From positions 62,001-126,000 of the forward strand of contig NZ_JAZAQF010000049.1 in assembly GCF_043235035.1 (NCBI RefSeq): a DNA stretch of 64,000 nt. The letters run 5' to 3'. Shown piece by piece: positions 1-8,888 of this stretch. The first letter of the stretch is position 1. Every line of letters starts with the position of its first letter. The translations under genes and the position numbers were made by a program. The notes under the pieces are model-generated. The model saw only the letters and a list, made by a program, of their open reading frames with translations. It was not told the DNA's origin and made no database searches. This stretch comes from CACIAM-69d sp001698445. GTDB lineage: Bacteria; Cyanobacteriota; Cyanobacteriia; CACIAM-69d.

Positions 1-1285
1 CTTGGGCTTCGGTTTCGGCTCCGGGCAAAGGAGCCAGCCGCTCCCGTTGGCCATCCGGGCCGGCAGGCACTTCAGGCATTAGGACCGGGTTACCCACCAC
101 TAGGCCGGGCTGGGCCGCGGGCGTTTGCGTTTTACGGCGTTGCTCGGCGATGGCTAACACCTGAAGGGATGGCGTTGTGGCGATCGTCTGGGTTTGCACG
201 AGGTAATCGCCGTTGGGATGCTGGAGAGCCGCAAAGGGAACCAGGTTAGTGGCCCCTTGCACCACAAATACTAAGCGCTGGTTTGGATCGCGGGGCAATT
301 GAGGGGCGATCGGGGCAATTAACAATTGGTAGAGCCGTTTTAGCTCGATGGTGGCGCTGCCAGCGGTGGGCAACACAGCGGTCATGGCTCCCCGAGCCGC
401 CAGCACCAGTTCCGTGAGGGATTTGGCGGACACTTGGGCGAGATCCACTTCCTTGAAGGTGATCGACCCATTGGGTTGCACGGCCCAAATGGCGACGATC
501 GAGTCATCTTCGAATTCATCGCCAATAATCTTCGGGTTTTTGCCCAAAACCGCATAGGTGATGAGGGTTGCGTTGAGCTGTTTGGCCAGTTGGCGAATTT
601 GCCCGATCGACAGGGACTCGGCCGTGGGCTGGCGGGCGGCCTGTTGCATCAACACCTCCACCAAGGCCCGGGCCCGACCCCGTTCCGCCCACTCCAAAGC
701 CGCCTCGATTTTGCCTTGGGCAATCAGCGTTCGCAGCAGTTGGCGATAGGCGTAGCTTTGCTGCTCCAGCAGCGTCACCCGTTGAATATCGTTTAAGTCG
801 CCGCTGGCTCGTTTGGTTTCCCAAGACTGAATCGCCATCAGCAAATGCTTTTCGGCGGCGGCATAGTCGTGGGTGCGATATTCCGCAATGGCCAACCGAC
901 TCAGCCAAGTTTCGTTGCCCGGGTTTCCGTTGGCAAAGCGCCGCAACAGGGGAATGGCCTCCGCATCCCGCCCCAACAGCATCAGACATTGGGCCAGGGG
1001 GCCAACGGCCTCGGGCCGATTCACACCCCCTTGGTCGATCGCCTGTTGGTACAACCGGGCAGCTTCGGCGTATCGATCTTGGCGATAGAACAATTCATCG
1101 GCTTGTTGAATGAGGCGATCAACCTCGGGACTTTGGGCCTGGTGAGGAAGCAGGGGGCGGGGCTGGGGAAGTTGATCGTTGGGGATCAAACGCCCGGCCG
1201 CCGTCGCGGGCCCGCTGAAGCTGACCGATCCCCCCAGGAGCGAGATCGTCACCATTGCTAACCAGTGCCATCGCCAAGCCACCAT
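1..1285 (-). CDS. CHAT domain protein with TPR repeats (C-terminus cut by window edge)
   Basis: The reading frame stays open from an ATG at 1285 to the window edge (about 428 residues visible). The first 31 residues look like a signal peptide: basic start, hydrophobic stretch ISLLGGSVSF, then AxA-type site ATAA. Residues about 50-200 are TPR-like helices (AARLYQQAIDQG, AEKHLLMAIQSW, ALEWAERGRARALVEVL). From about residue 330 the text matches the start of a CHAT domain (RLVFVVQGATNLVPFAALQ, then GDYLVQ and TPSLQVL). CHAT domains are caspase-like peptidase folds common in cyanobacterial TPR proteins. The His-Gly/Cys catalytic part would lie beyond base 1, so activity cannot be judged. Probably exported; substrate unknown. 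Confidence 0.85.
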   Translation of the reverse strand, partial: MVAWRWHWLAMVTISLLGGSVSFSGPATAAGRLIPNDQLPQPRPLLPHQAQSPEVDRLIQQADELFYRQDRYAEAARLYQQAIDQGGVNRPEAVGPLAQCLMLLGRDAEAIPLLRRFANGNPGNETWLSRLAIAEYRTHDYAAAEKHLLMAIQSWETKRASGDLNDIQRVTLLEQQSYAYRQLLRTLIAQGKIEAALEWAERGRARALVEVLMQQAARQPTAESLSIGQIRQLAKQLNATLITYAVLGKNPKIIGDEFEDDSIVAIWAVQPNGSITFKEVDLAQVSAKSLTELVLAARGAMTAVLPTAGSATIELKRLYQLLIAPIAPQLPRDPNQRLVFVVQGATNLVPFAALQHPNGDYLVQTQTIATTPSLQVLAIAEQRRKTQTPAAQPGLVVGNPVLMPEVPAGPDGQRERLAPLPGAETEAQ

Positions 1286-1404
1286 AGGGCGCTCTCCGTT
1301 GATTAACCCAAACCGGGCTACCATTACTGCAATTCCATACTGCAATTCCACTCCTGTTCTATCAGATCCATCAGATCCATCCGATCTATCCGATTGCGTT
1401 GCCC

Positions 1405-2940
1405 ATGGCTCGGTTGCCCCGCTTAAGTTTCGATCGCGGCACTCTGATTTTGCATCCACCGCCCAAGGGCCGCAGTTGGATTGAATGGGCCGTTTGGGAC
1501 GATCGAATCGAAAAGTTTCGGATTCCGGCGCACCAATACCGATCGCTGGTAGAACGCTTGCGGGCCGAGGCGATTGAGTTTCAGGACGAGGCCAAGGAAT
1601 TTGCCCCCTTGGAACTGCAACCCCGGTTGCAAATGGAACCCTATCCCCATCAGCAAGAGGCCCTGGCGGCCTGGAAGCAGGCGGGTCGCCAAGGGGTGGT
1701 GGTGTTGCCAACGGCGGCGGGCAAAACCTACTTGGCCCAAATGGCCATGGTGGCTACGCCGCGCAGCACATTGGTGATTGTGCCCACGCTGGATTTGATG
1801 CATCAGTGGTATGCCCATTGGTCGGCGGCGTTTCCCGATGTGGCGGTGGGGTTGTTGGGGGGTGGCTCGCGCGATCGAACGCCCCTGTTGGTGGCCACCT
1901 ACGACAGCGCCGCCATCCATGCCGAAACCCTGGGCAATCAGTATGGCCTGTTGATTTTTGATGAATGTCATCACTTGCCCAGCCAGTTTTATCGGGCGAT
2001 CGCCGACTGTTCGATCGCCCCATACCGCTTGGGACTGACGGCCACGCCCGATCGGGCGGATGGTCGCCATGTGGACTTGGATGAGTTGATTGGGCCCGAG
2101 GTCTATCGCAAAGCGCCGGAGGACTTGTCGGGCCAAGCCTTGGCCGATCACGAGGTGGTGCAAATTCGGGTGAACTTGGCCGATCGGGAGCGGGCCCGTT
2201 ACGAGACCTTGATTCAAACCCGGAATCAATTTTTACGATCGCAGAAAATTAGCTTTGGCTCCTTGGATGGGTGGCAGCGGTTTATTCAGGTTTCTGCCCG
2301 ATCGACCGAAGGCCGCCGGGCCCTGCTGGCGCACCACGAGGCCAAAGCGATCGCCCTCGGCACCGACGGCAAATTGCGTCTGTTGGCGGATTTATTGGCT
2401 CAACATCACCCCGATCGAGTGTTGATTTTCACCAATGACAACGCCACGGTCTATCGAATTTCCCAGGAATTCTTGATCCCCGCCATCACCCACCAAACGC
2501 CGGTTAAGGAGCGCCACGAAATTCTGCAAAAGTTCAAACAGGGGGACTATTGCACGATCGTTGTGGCCAATGTGTTGGATGAAGGGGTGGATGTGCCCGA
2601 TGCGAAGGTGGCGATTTTCTTGGCGGGCAGCGGTTCCACTCGACAGTTCATTCAACGGTTGGGACGAATTTTGCGCAAGGGCAGTGAACCGGGCAAACGG
2701 GCCATCCTTTACGAGGTGGTGGCAGCAGACACGGTGGAGGAACGCACGAGCGATCGCCGCCGCCCCACTGCCCAATCGGCGGCCCCACCCGATCGCGCCA
2801 AGGGCCAACTCACCTTGCTGCCCAGTCCATCTTCCGGGCGATCGCCCTTGAAGGCCGCTGAGGCCAAACCGCGCTATGGATCTCGCCAGCCGCCGGAAAC
2901 GCCTGCGCCCGATCCTGATCCTGAAGAAGCTGAGCAGTAA
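1405..2940 (+). CDS. DEAD/DEAH-box superfamily 2 helicase (XPB/SSL2-like)
   Basis: About 511 residues. Helicase motifs appear in order: Walker A LPTAAGKT (about residue 100), DECHH (motif II, about 186), LTATP (motif III), a C-terminal RecA-like domain with FTNDN, and QRLGRILRKG (motif VI, about 415). This is the COG1061/XPB-like layout: ATP-driven DNA unwinding or translocation. The last 80 residues are Pro/Arg-rich, low complexity and probably disordered. The ATG at 1405 is preferred over a TTG two codons upstream. The gene is convergent with the next one, with a hairpin between them. In many cyanobacteria such helicases pair with a DUF790 nuclease; none is seen here. Exact role is unknown. 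Confidence 0.85.
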   Translation: MARLPRLSFDRGTLILHPPPKGRSWIEWAVWDDRIEKFRIPAHQYRSLVERLRAEAIEFQDEAKEFAPLELQPRLQMEPYPHQQEALAAWKQAGRQGVVVLPTAAGKTYLAQMAMVATPRSTLVIVPTLDLMHQWYAHWSAAFPDVAVGLLGGGSRDRTPLLVATYDSAAIHAETLGNQYGLLIFDECHHLPSQFYRAIADCSIAPYRLGLTATPDRADGRHVDLDELIGPEVYRKAPEDLSGQALADHEVVQIRVNLADRERARYETLIQTRNQFLRSQKISFGSLDGWQRFIQVSARSTEGRRALLAHHEAKAIALGTDGKLRLLADLLAQHHPDRVLIFTNDNATVYRISQEFLIPAITHQTPVKERHEILQKFKQGDYCTIVVANVLDEGVDVPDAKVAIFLAGSGSTRQFIQRLGRILRKGSEPGKRAILYEVVAADTVEERTSDRRRPTAQSAAPPDRAKGQLTLLPSPSSGRSPLKAAEAKPRYGSRQPPETPAPDPDPEEAEQ

Positions 2941-2941
2941 C

Positions 2942-3021
2942 GGAGGGTACCTGCAAAGCGCCAATCGTCCTCGGGGCAAACAGAGGGTATCTGCAAAGCA
3001 CCGATCGCCGTCGGGGCAAGG
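2942..3021. repeat. Tandem pair of imperfect 40-bp repeats
   Basis: Two adjacent copies of a roughly 40-bp unit beginning GGAGGGTACCTGCAAAG (2942) and AGAGGGTATCTGCAAAG (2982). Both end in TCGGGGCAA. The second copy runs directly into the 3017-3036 hairpin. Non-coding, between two convergent genes. Confidence 0.75.
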
Positions 3022-3036
3022 GGCTTAAGCCCCTTG
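3017..3036. terminator. Perfect 20-bp palindrome, likely bidirectional terminator
   Basis: CAAGGGGCTTAAGCCCCTTG is self-complementary and lies between two convergent genes. There is only a weak T-rich tail (TCTGCGTTTCG). The same hairpin family recurs at 8733, 28514 and 39592, and in degenerate form inside elements at about 5206 and 47606. Confidence 0.6.
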
Positions 3037-3062
3037 TCTGCGTTTCGAGCCTGGTGTGGAAT

Positions 3063-4466
3063 TTAGAGCGCGTTACGCAGTTCCCGCAATTGTTGCAAAC
3101 CGGCTTGATCCTGCCGATCGCGGTAGATCACTTCCGCCGCCTGGAGATCGGCCCGCGCGGCCACCCGATCGCCCAAAGAACGATGGGCCCTGGCCCGATT
3201 CAACAGGGCATTGGCATAGGCGGGCTGTAACCGCAGGGCCTCGGAATAATCCGCGATCGCCCCGAGCCAATCGCGTATTCCGGCCCGAGCCAACCCCCTG
3301 GCGTGGAACGCTTCCGCATAGTCCACATTCACCCGCAGGGCCGCTGAATAGTCCGCGATCGCGGCTTCAAAGTTGCGCCGTTGATGATAAACCATCCCTC
3401 GGTTGACGTAGGCATTGGCATAGAGCGGATCGAGTTCGATCGCCCGGTTCAAGTCCGCCAGGGCTTCCCGAATTTGTCCCATTTGGAAATAGCCTAAACC
3501 GCGCAAATTATAGGCCTCGGCCACCTGGGGATCCACCGCGATCGCCTGGCCGTAGTCGGCCATGGCTCGATTGCGATCGCCCGCAATGTGGCGCAACAGG
3601 CCGCGCTTCACCCAGCCGCTGGCCTGTTGGGGCCGCAGGGCCACCACCCGATCCAAATCCGCCGCCGCGCCCGGTCGATCGCCCCGGTCAAACCGCAACA
3701 CGCCACGATTAAACAGGGCTTCCGCCGATTGGGGATTTCGGTCGATCGCCGCATCAAAATCTGCCAAGGCCGCTGCCCCATCGCCCCGTTGACGGTGAAC
3801 CGTTCCCCGGTTGATGTAGGCATTTACATAGTTGGGATCGAGGGCGATCGCCCGATCGTAATCCGTCAAAGCCGCGGCCCAATTTTGCTGATCGCGATAG
3901 GCATTGCCCCGGTTGTAGTGAATGGTTGGGTCATCCTCTTTTTGACTCAGGGCCGCTGAATAGTCCGCGATCGCCCCGGCCAGGTCGCCTCGGGCCCGAC
4001 GCACCACCCCTCGATTAACCAGGGCATTGGTCAATTGCGGATCCAAACGCAGGGCTTCGGTATAGTCCGCGATCGCCGCTTCCGCCGCCTGCAAGTTCCA
4101 TTGGGCATTGCCCCGGTTGTAATAGAGCCGAGCCAGTTGGGCCGGGGGCAGTTGACCCGCCGGTTGCAGTTCGATCGCCTTGGAAAAATCCGCCACCGCC
4201 CCGGCGAAGTCGCGATTACGGAGCCGTTCTTGGGCCCGGTTGGCAAAAAAGTCCGCAGATTCCTGACCGATCGCCCCTTCGGAGTTAGGGGTTTGGGCCA
4301 TCCAGTGATCGGCGGCCGGAGTCAAATTGGGTTGTGGCAGCGACGGCGCGATCGCCCTAGTCGTTGTGGCTAAGCAAAAACTCGCAACGGAACCACTGAT
4401 TAGGATGATCCCTTTGCGCCATTGCCCTTTGCGCCATTGCCCTTCGCGCCATTGTTCTTGTCTCAT
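3063..4466 (-). CDS. TPR repeat protein, probably exported
   Basis: 467 residues from the ATG at 4466; a TTG 15 bases further upstream is also possible. After a basic N-terminus with a duplicated QWRKG there is a hydrophobic segment (IILISGSVASFCLATTTRAIA) that looks like a signal peptide. The rest is about eleven consecutive 34-residue TPRs, each with the pattern A-x-x-N-R-G and A-I-A-D-Y-x-A-L-x-L-x-P. TPR arrays are protein-interaction scaffolds, so no catalytic role is implied. It begins about 20 bases downstream of the YbjN-like gene on the same strand, so the two are probably co-transcribed. The hairpin at 3017 ends the transcript. Confidence 0.8.
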   Translation of the reverse strand: MRQEQWREGQWRKGQWRKGIILISGSVASFCLATTTRAIAPSLPQPNLTPAADHWMAQTPNSEGAIGQESADFFANRAQERLRNRDFAGAVADFSKAIELQPAGQLPPAQLARLYYNRGNAQWNLQAAEAAIADYTEALRLDPQLTNALVNRGVVRRARGDLAGAIADYSAALSQKEDDPTIHYNRGNAYRDQQNWAAALTDYDRAIALDPNYVNAYINRGTVHRQRGDGAAALADFDAAIDRNPQSAEALFNRGVLRFDRGDRPGAAADLDRVVALRPQQASGWVKRGLLRHIAGDRNRAMADYGQAIAVDPQVAEAYNLRGLGYFQMGQIREALADLNRAIELDPLYANAYVNRGMVYHQRRNFEAAIADYSAALRVNVDYAEAFHARGLARAGIRDWLGAIADYSEALRLQPAYANALLNRARAHRSLGDRVAARADLQAAEVIYRDRQDQAGLQQLRELRNAL

Positions 4467-4484
4467 CAATTGGTCTCTCAAGCC

Positions 4485-4943
4485 TTAGGTCAAACTGGGC
4501 ACGCGATCGACCGCCCGTTGACCGCCCCAGCGCGAGACGATCGCATCGTCATATTCATCCGCCAAGGACAAAACCGCCTGCACCGACGCTTCCAATTCCG
4601 GGCGATCGCACTCAGAACCCACGATCGCATGGTTTAGGAAAATATCACCATCGGCATCAATTCCAAAAGCCCCAAACAGCAAGCGATCGTTCTCACGTAA
4701 CAAATAATGCATCAGCTCCGGTGACAGATCCACATTGGTCACCACATAGGAGCGCGTGTTCACCACCGCATCATCATCCCCCCAGGGCAACACCTCCACC
4801 AACACACAGGCAGAACCGGCGGTGATGTAAGCCGTGGGATGGGGCGCTTCCATATCAATCACCACATCAGACCAAATCCCTTGGAGCCAAGGAAAAATTT
4901 TCTCGTAACAGCTTTTTTGGGCTTCGGTTTTAAATGTCGCCAT
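4485..4943 (-). CDS. YbjN domain protein (type III chaperone-like fold)
   Basis: 152 residues. The ATG at 4943 has a GGGGTGA Shine-Dalgarno sequence a few bases upstream; a GTG at 4952 has none. The sequence fits the YbjN/CesT-like family: short alpha/beta proteins with AYITAGSACVLVEVLPWGDD, YVVTN and LLRENDRLLFGAFGIDADGDI. These are chaperone-like peptide-binding folds without known catalysis. Family assignment is by overall pattern only. First gene of a probable two-gene unit with the downstream TPR protein. A second YbjN-like gene is at 51882. Confidence 0.7.
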   Translation of the reverse strand: MATFKTEAQKSCYEKIFPWLQGIWSDVVIDMEAPHPTAYITAGSACVLVEVLPWGDDDAVVNTRSYVVTNVDLSPELMHYLLRENDRLLFGAFGIDADGDIFLNHAIVGSECDRPELEASVQAVLSLADEYDDAIVSRWGGQRAVDRVPSLT

Positions 4944-5148
4944 GCGGATCACCCCAAACCTATGTTGAAAAACAATCTCCTAAGCGGCAGATGATCCGCC
5001 AACGACTCCAGCAACTGTCCTGAATCACCGGGATGGGAGCTTGCTGAATTGGGCTGGCTCGATCGGGCTGCAATATTGCCGTTTTAACAAAAATCCGGAA
5101 CTGCCGTCCTGATGTGGCCAATCATTACAGCTTTTATCGGCTTACGAG

Positions 5149-5298
5149 CCTACTAGCATGACAGGCTTAATACATTGGATCGAAGTTGCGGAGCCAGTCG
5201 TGATAACAAGGGGCTTGAGCATCTTGCTGCTTAACGATCAGGTGACGATAACAGCCATGTCATTTAACCCAGTGAATTAAGGCAGCCACGCTACTACG
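5149..5298. mobile_element. MITE-like element E1 with imperfect terminal inverted repeats
   Basis: The left end CCTACTAGCATGACAGG (5149) and the reverse complement of the right end CGTAGTAGCGTGGCTGC (5298) match at 17 of 23 positions when extended to TTAAT. The interior carries AACAAGGGGCTTGAGCATCTTG. Its right end and hairpin segment resemble element E2 at 26527-26722. It has no open reading frame. The right terminus overlaps the selO stop codon (TAG at 5296-5294). Probably a non-autonomous transposon relic. Confidence 0.6.
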
Positions 5299-6739
5299 TG
5301 CCGATCGCCTTTAGCAATTCTGCGAAGGGTTGCCAATCATCAGCCTGGTCGATCGCCTCCCAAACGCGCTCAATTTCTGGCCGGACGATCGTGATCAACG
5401 GGTTGGCTCGCTGGAGTTGGTCGGCCAAGGCAGCCAAATCCTGATCCGATTGTTGTTGCAAAATTCGCCCATAAACTTCACACCATTTTCCCCAATAGGC
5501 CAGGGTTTCCCCTTGGGGGTTACTGTCAGCAGGGCCCACCCAAAAGGGGCGATCGCTGGCATAGTCTTCCGGGCGATCGCGCCAACTGGGGGAAAAATGA
5601 CTGCGAAGCTTGGCAAAGAAAGCGTGATAGGGCGTTTGGGAAACGGCTAAAAATTGCACCGTTGCCTCCACCAAATCATCCGCCTCCGCTTCTGCCAAAT
5701 GCTCAAACCCTAGCCGGGCCGCCATTAACCGGCGATATTCTTGAGCATATTGCTCTGGGAATCGCTCCAGTCCGGCTTCCAGATCCGCCACCGGCATCAC
5801 CATCCCCAACGGCCGTTGCAACAGCTCTAAATTCAGGCGACAAATGGTGGGCTGATTGCCATAGGCATAGCGGCCGTAATAGTCAAAATAGGCCGCCGTA
5901 AATCGCAAATCGTAAGTGGGAATGAAAGCATAGGGGCCATAGTCAAAACTCTGGCCCGTGATCAGCATGTTGTCTGTGTTCAAAACCGCATGGCAGAACC
6001 CCGCCACCATCCATTGGGCACAAAGCCGCGCCACTCGCTCCACCAATTCGGCATAGAGCTTGGCTTTCCAATCCCGATCTCCCACCCAATGGCCATAGTA
6101 GATTTCCAACACGTGGACCAACAGGCGATCGATTAAATCGGGCCGCTTCAGATAGTGCAGTCGTTCAAATGTGCCAAATCGAATGTGGCTTGCTCCCATC
6201 CGCACAATCACAGACGATCTCGTGGGCGAGGGTTCATCACCTCGCCATAGTTTTTCGCCCGTTTCAATCAGTGACAAGGTGCGTGATGTGTTGACCCCCA
6301 ACCGAGCGAGCATCTCCGTTGCCAACACTTCCCGCACGCCACCCTTGAGGGTTAAGCGCCCATCACCGTTTCGGGAGTAGGGGGTTTGGCCAGATCCTTT
6401 CGTGGCCAAATCATAAAGAACGCCGTCTTGGCCCCGCACTTGGCCATATAAAAAACCCCGTCCATCGCCCAATCGCGGGTTATATTCCCCAAACTGATAG
6501 CCGTGGTAGCGCATAGCCAGCAGCGGTTCCCGCCCGACAAATTGCCCAAAGGCCGCCACAAAGTCATTGTCACGAACCGCCGCAGGATCTAGCCCCAGCT
6601 TCGGCAGCAGGTGATCATTCCGAAAGCGCAGTTGATGCATCGGAAATTCAGCGGCCGCCACCGGGTCAAAATAATCGTCCCCCAGTGACTGAAAAGCGGG
6701 TTCGTAATCCAAACGCAGAAATGGATTGGTGGGGGTCAT
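5294..6739 (-). CDS. selO: SelO (YdiU) family protein adenylyltransferase
   Basis: 481 residues, the usual length for SelO, a pseudokinase-fold enzyme that transfers AMP from ATP to Ser/Thr/Tyr of target proteins, linked to redox stress. Visible family marks: ATKGSGQTPYSRNGDGRLTLKGGVREVLATEML (nucleotide-binding lobe, about residues 112-145), FCHAVLNTDNM and the FDYGPYAFIPTYD metal-binding stretch (about 250-283). The C-terminus ends LLKAIGT without the terminal Cys/Sec motif found in many SelO proteins, while the internal GFCH cysteine remains. The stop codon lies inside the terminal repeat of element E1. Monocistronic. Confidence 0.92.
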   Translation of the reverse strand: MTPTNPFLRLDYEPAFQSLGDDYFDPVAAAEFPMHQLRFRNDHLLPKLGLDPAAVRDNDFVAAFGQFVGREPLLAMRYHGYQFGEYNPRLGDGRGFLYGQVRGQDGVLYDLATKGSGQTPYSRNGDGRLTLKGGVREVLATEMLARLGVNTSRTLSLIETGEKLWRGDEPSPTRSSVIVRMGASHIRFGTFERLHYLKRPDLIDRLLVHVLEIYYGHWVGDRDWKAKLYAELVERVARLCAQWMVAGFCHAVLNTDNMLITGQSFDYGPYAFIPTYDLRFTAAYFDYYGRYAYGNQPTICRLNLELLQRPLGMVMPVADLEAGLERFPEQYAQEYRRLMAARLGFEHLAEAEADDLVEATVQFLAVSQTPYHAFFAKLRSHFSPSWRDRPEDYASDRPFWVGPADSNPQGETLAYWGKWCEVYGRILQQQSDQDLAALADQLQRANPLITIVRPEIERVWEAIDQADDWQPFAELLKAIGT

Positions 6740-7169
6740 GGTTACGAATGGGAATCGGTTGGGAATAATTTAGAAAACTAATTTCAAAAATTAAATCGTA
6801 ACTGTTTGGATCGATCTGGTGGATGATTCACACATTTGCGGTATTCTGGGGTGCGATTATTTGCGGAGTAGCCGCGCGAAGCCTGTTCGCAAGGCACAGT
6901 TTTGGGTGCTCACTGCGGGACGATTGACGACCCAAACAACCGCCGCGATTCTCCCAATGCGGGGCAGGATTCACGGAAAAATCTTGCCATCTTGGGCCCC
7001 AATTGCGGTGAGTTCAGACCCGGCGCGATCGCCCATCTGGGCCAAAGCAAGGGCCCGGAAAAGATCCTTTGATTGCGGTCAAGGGGCATTGCTGTGTTGC
7101 TGAATTTTACAGTGGGAATGGGCTGGGATCGATCGCGCCAGCCAAGGGGTCTGGTAACCTTGAATCTCC
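6740..7169. other. 430-bp intergenic region, no gene supported
   Basis: AT-rich next to selO (its promoter side), then mixed composition. A short imperfect stem is visible around 6856-6890 (TTGCGGAGTAGCCGC and GTTCGCAAGGC). The open frame at 6819-7103 has no recognisable protein features. Nothing else seen. Confidence 0.4.
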
Positions 7170-7613
7170 CTAGATAATGAAATTGTTGTCTTGGCCTTTA
7201 GCCGCCTGCCAACTGCGAGCATCAAAGTAAAGATCCTCTAGGGAAATTCGATCGAGCGCGTCACCAATTTTCTGAGCCAGCCGCTTCCAGAGCGATCGCA
7301 TTACCCAATCTTCTGCCAAATCTGCACCCATCTCTTGCCCCAGTGCAGCGGTGAATGATTCGCCCACCGCTCGTAGAATTTCTCCCAAAAAAATTTCCTT
7401 AGGGTCGCGGGCCAGTTGATAGCCACCTCGAGTTCCCCGCAGCGACTCCACCAACCCTGCCCGCCGCAGCTCAATGAGCAATTTTTCCAGATAGGGCATT
7501 GGAATATTTTGGCGCTGGGCAATGGCGCGGACAGGACAAGGGCCAAGACCGCGTTGCAAGGCGAGATCCAGCATCGCCTTGATGCTGTAGCGTCCGCGAG
7601 CGGTTAGCTTCAT
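7170..7613 (-). CDS. Rrf2 family transcriptional regulator
   Basis: 147 residues from the ATG at 7613, chosen because family members begin MKLTxRGxYSxKAxLDLA exactly as here; an ATG four codons upstream is possible. The N-terminal winged helix is complete: IPMPYLEKLLIELRRAGLVESLRGTRGGYQLA. The three spaced cysteines that bind the Fe-S cluster in IscR are absent; no cysteine lies in the region after residue 80, so it is unlikely to be an IscR-type cluster sensor. It is transcribed away from the cyAbrB gene, separated by 605 bases. Targets cannot be read from the sequence. Confidence 0.88.
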   Translation of the reverse strand: MKLTARGRYSIKAMLDLALQRGLGPCPVRAIAQRQNIPMPYLEKLLIELRRAGLVESLRGTRGGYQLARDPKEIFLGEILRAVGESFTAALGQEMGADLAEDWVMRSLWKRLAQKIGDALDRISLEDLYFDARSWQAAKGQDNNFII

Positions 7614-8218
7614 GGCTGGAACCATGACTCCCGATCGCTCCGTTTTGCTCCCAGAACCGGCGCTAAATCGCCCCCAGTGCGCCGTTCTTGTCCCGCAAAG
7701 ATTATCAAGATCATTCCTCAAGTTTGCTGCTGACCACGGTACTTCGATGGCTCAAGAACGCCAGAATCGCCATCTGATCTTGCAAAATTCTGATGGTTAA
7801 TCCCTCCTCAGACGAGAATAGGGATGTTTGGAGATCCTGTCAGCAGATCTACTGAATCAGACAATCATTGATTTTTTGAAAAAACCACTAGCGATTTAAC
7901 ACAAATCGTGTACCATGATGGAGCCTGATGCTAGCATGAAATTACCTTCTTGAAGTTTAAAAACACCGTTCGGCTTGGTTGGTGGAACTCATCGCCCCAA
8001 TCTCCCGATTCAAGCAACTTGTCCCAGGGAATCTTTTGGAAATCGCTGGGATGTTCAAAGGCGTTTGCTGGCAAGAAGGAAGCTGCCGATCGGAATAACT
8101 CTGGTTTGCAGCCATTGCCGCGATCATCTTCGCCTTTCGCCTGAGATCCGGCAAACGCTGTATCAGTGAATTCATTCATTACTCTCTAGATTGACCAGCC
8201 TGTTGGATTAAAACAGCA
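7614..8218. other. 605-bp divergent intergenic region (rrf2 / cyAbrB)
   Basis: Upstream region of two regulator genes. It contains a perfect 6-bp-arm inverted repeat CGATTTAACACAAATCG (7892-7908) just before GTACCATGAT, which could hold a -10 box on the + strand. If so, cyAbrB has a 5' leader near 300 bases. Short frames here on both strands look non-coding. Confidence 0.4.
7892..7908. promoter_or_regulatory. Inverted repeat, possible operator upstream of cyAbrB
   Basis: CGATTT-AACAC-AAATCG, arms perfect, next to a weak TACCAT -10-like box. Position suggests a regulator site for the cyAbrB transcript; autoregulation is conjecture. Confidence 0.3.
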
Positions 8219-8602
8219 ATGAGCAAGCGCAAAAAGACCGACCCGCAACCCCTGACCGGTGCCCAACTACTGGAAAAGGTCAAGGAACTGGAAAACGCCA
8301 GCAAGGAAGAAAAGGCGCGGGCCTGTGGTTACTACACCACGACTAAGGATGGCGTTGATCGCGTCAACATGATGAAGTTCTATAACGCGTTGATTGACGC
8401 GGAAGGGATTGAACTCGATAACAAAGCAAAGCCCAATGGTCGGGGTGGCCGGAGTGCAAGTTATCGGATTACGGTGCAGTCGAATGGCAATTTGTTGATT
8501 GGCTCGGCTTACACCAAGCAAATGGATCTGAAGCCGGGTGATGAGTTTGAAATTACCCTGGGCCGTAAGCATATTCACCTGAAACAGGTGGAAGGCAACT
8601 AA
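8219..8602 (+). CDS. cyAbrB family transcriptional regulator
   Basis: 127 residues matching the cyanobacterial AbrB-like family in length and pattern: PLTGAQLLEKVKELENAS, ACGYYTTTKDGVDRVN, FYNALIDAEGIEL, then the C-terminal AbrB-like DNA-binding part (SASYRITVQSNGNLLIGSAYTKQM, PGDEFEITLG). Cyanobacteria usually have two paralogues, cyAbrB1 and cyAbrB2, acting as global regulators of carbon/nitrogen and redox genes. Which one this is cannot be settled by eye. Monocistronic, with a terminator at 8733. Confidence 0.9.
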   Translation: MSKRKKTDPQPLTGAQLLEKVKELENASKEEKARACGYYTTTKDGVDRVNMMKFYNALIDAEGIELDNKAKPNGRGGRSASYRITVQSNGNLLIGSAYTKQMDLKPGDEFEITLGRKHIHLKQVEGN

Positions 8603-8654
8603 GCTCGAATCTGGTTGTTTCGGCTAATCGTGATCGTGACGATTTCCATTAAGC

Positions 8655-8712
8655 ATTGCGTGATCATGCAGTGCGCATGATCCAATTGCATGATCGGTGC
8701 ATGATTCATCGG
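8655..8712. repeat. Cluster of TGCATGATC-type motifs
   Basis: Within 60 bases downstream of cyAbrB, GTGATCATGCA, GCGCATGATC, TTGCATGATC and GTGCATGATT follow each other at irregular 11-14 base spacing. The motifs are partly palindromic (GATCATG / CATGATC), giving competing hairpins. Non-coding; role unknown. Confidence 0.5.
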
Positions 8713-8732
8713 TAATCAGGAATGCTGACTGA

Positions 8733-8761
8733 CAAGGGGCTTTGGCCCCTTGTTTTGTTTT
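8733..8761 (+). terminator. Rho-independent terminator after cyAbrB
   Basis: Stem CAAGGGGC / GCCCCTTG with loop TTTG, followed by TTTTGTTTT. A textbook intrinsic terminator and the strongest member of the dispersed hairpin family in this window. Confidence 0.8.
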
Positions 8762-8888
8762 GCGGGTGTTTGGCTGTGGAGCGATCGGGTTTTGGAGTTG
8801 GTGACGGATTGGCTCTTTCGTTTCTCACATCGATTGAACCAGGCGTGCGGCTCCGTGCCCGCTGGCAGATCCGATGGTGTGGCAATGG

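Noticed and set aside
6856..6890. tRNA or small RNA in the selO-rrf2 gap
   Set aside because: A short stem is present but no T-loop GTTCRAATC pattern or cloverleaf could be built.
6819..7103. 94-codon + strand frame between selO and rrf2
   Set aside because: No family, no ribosome site, biased composition; probably non-coding.
7931..8179. 82-codon minus frame upstream of cyAbrB
   Set aside because: No conserved features; overlaps equally plausible short frames on both strands, indicating non-coding leader DNA.
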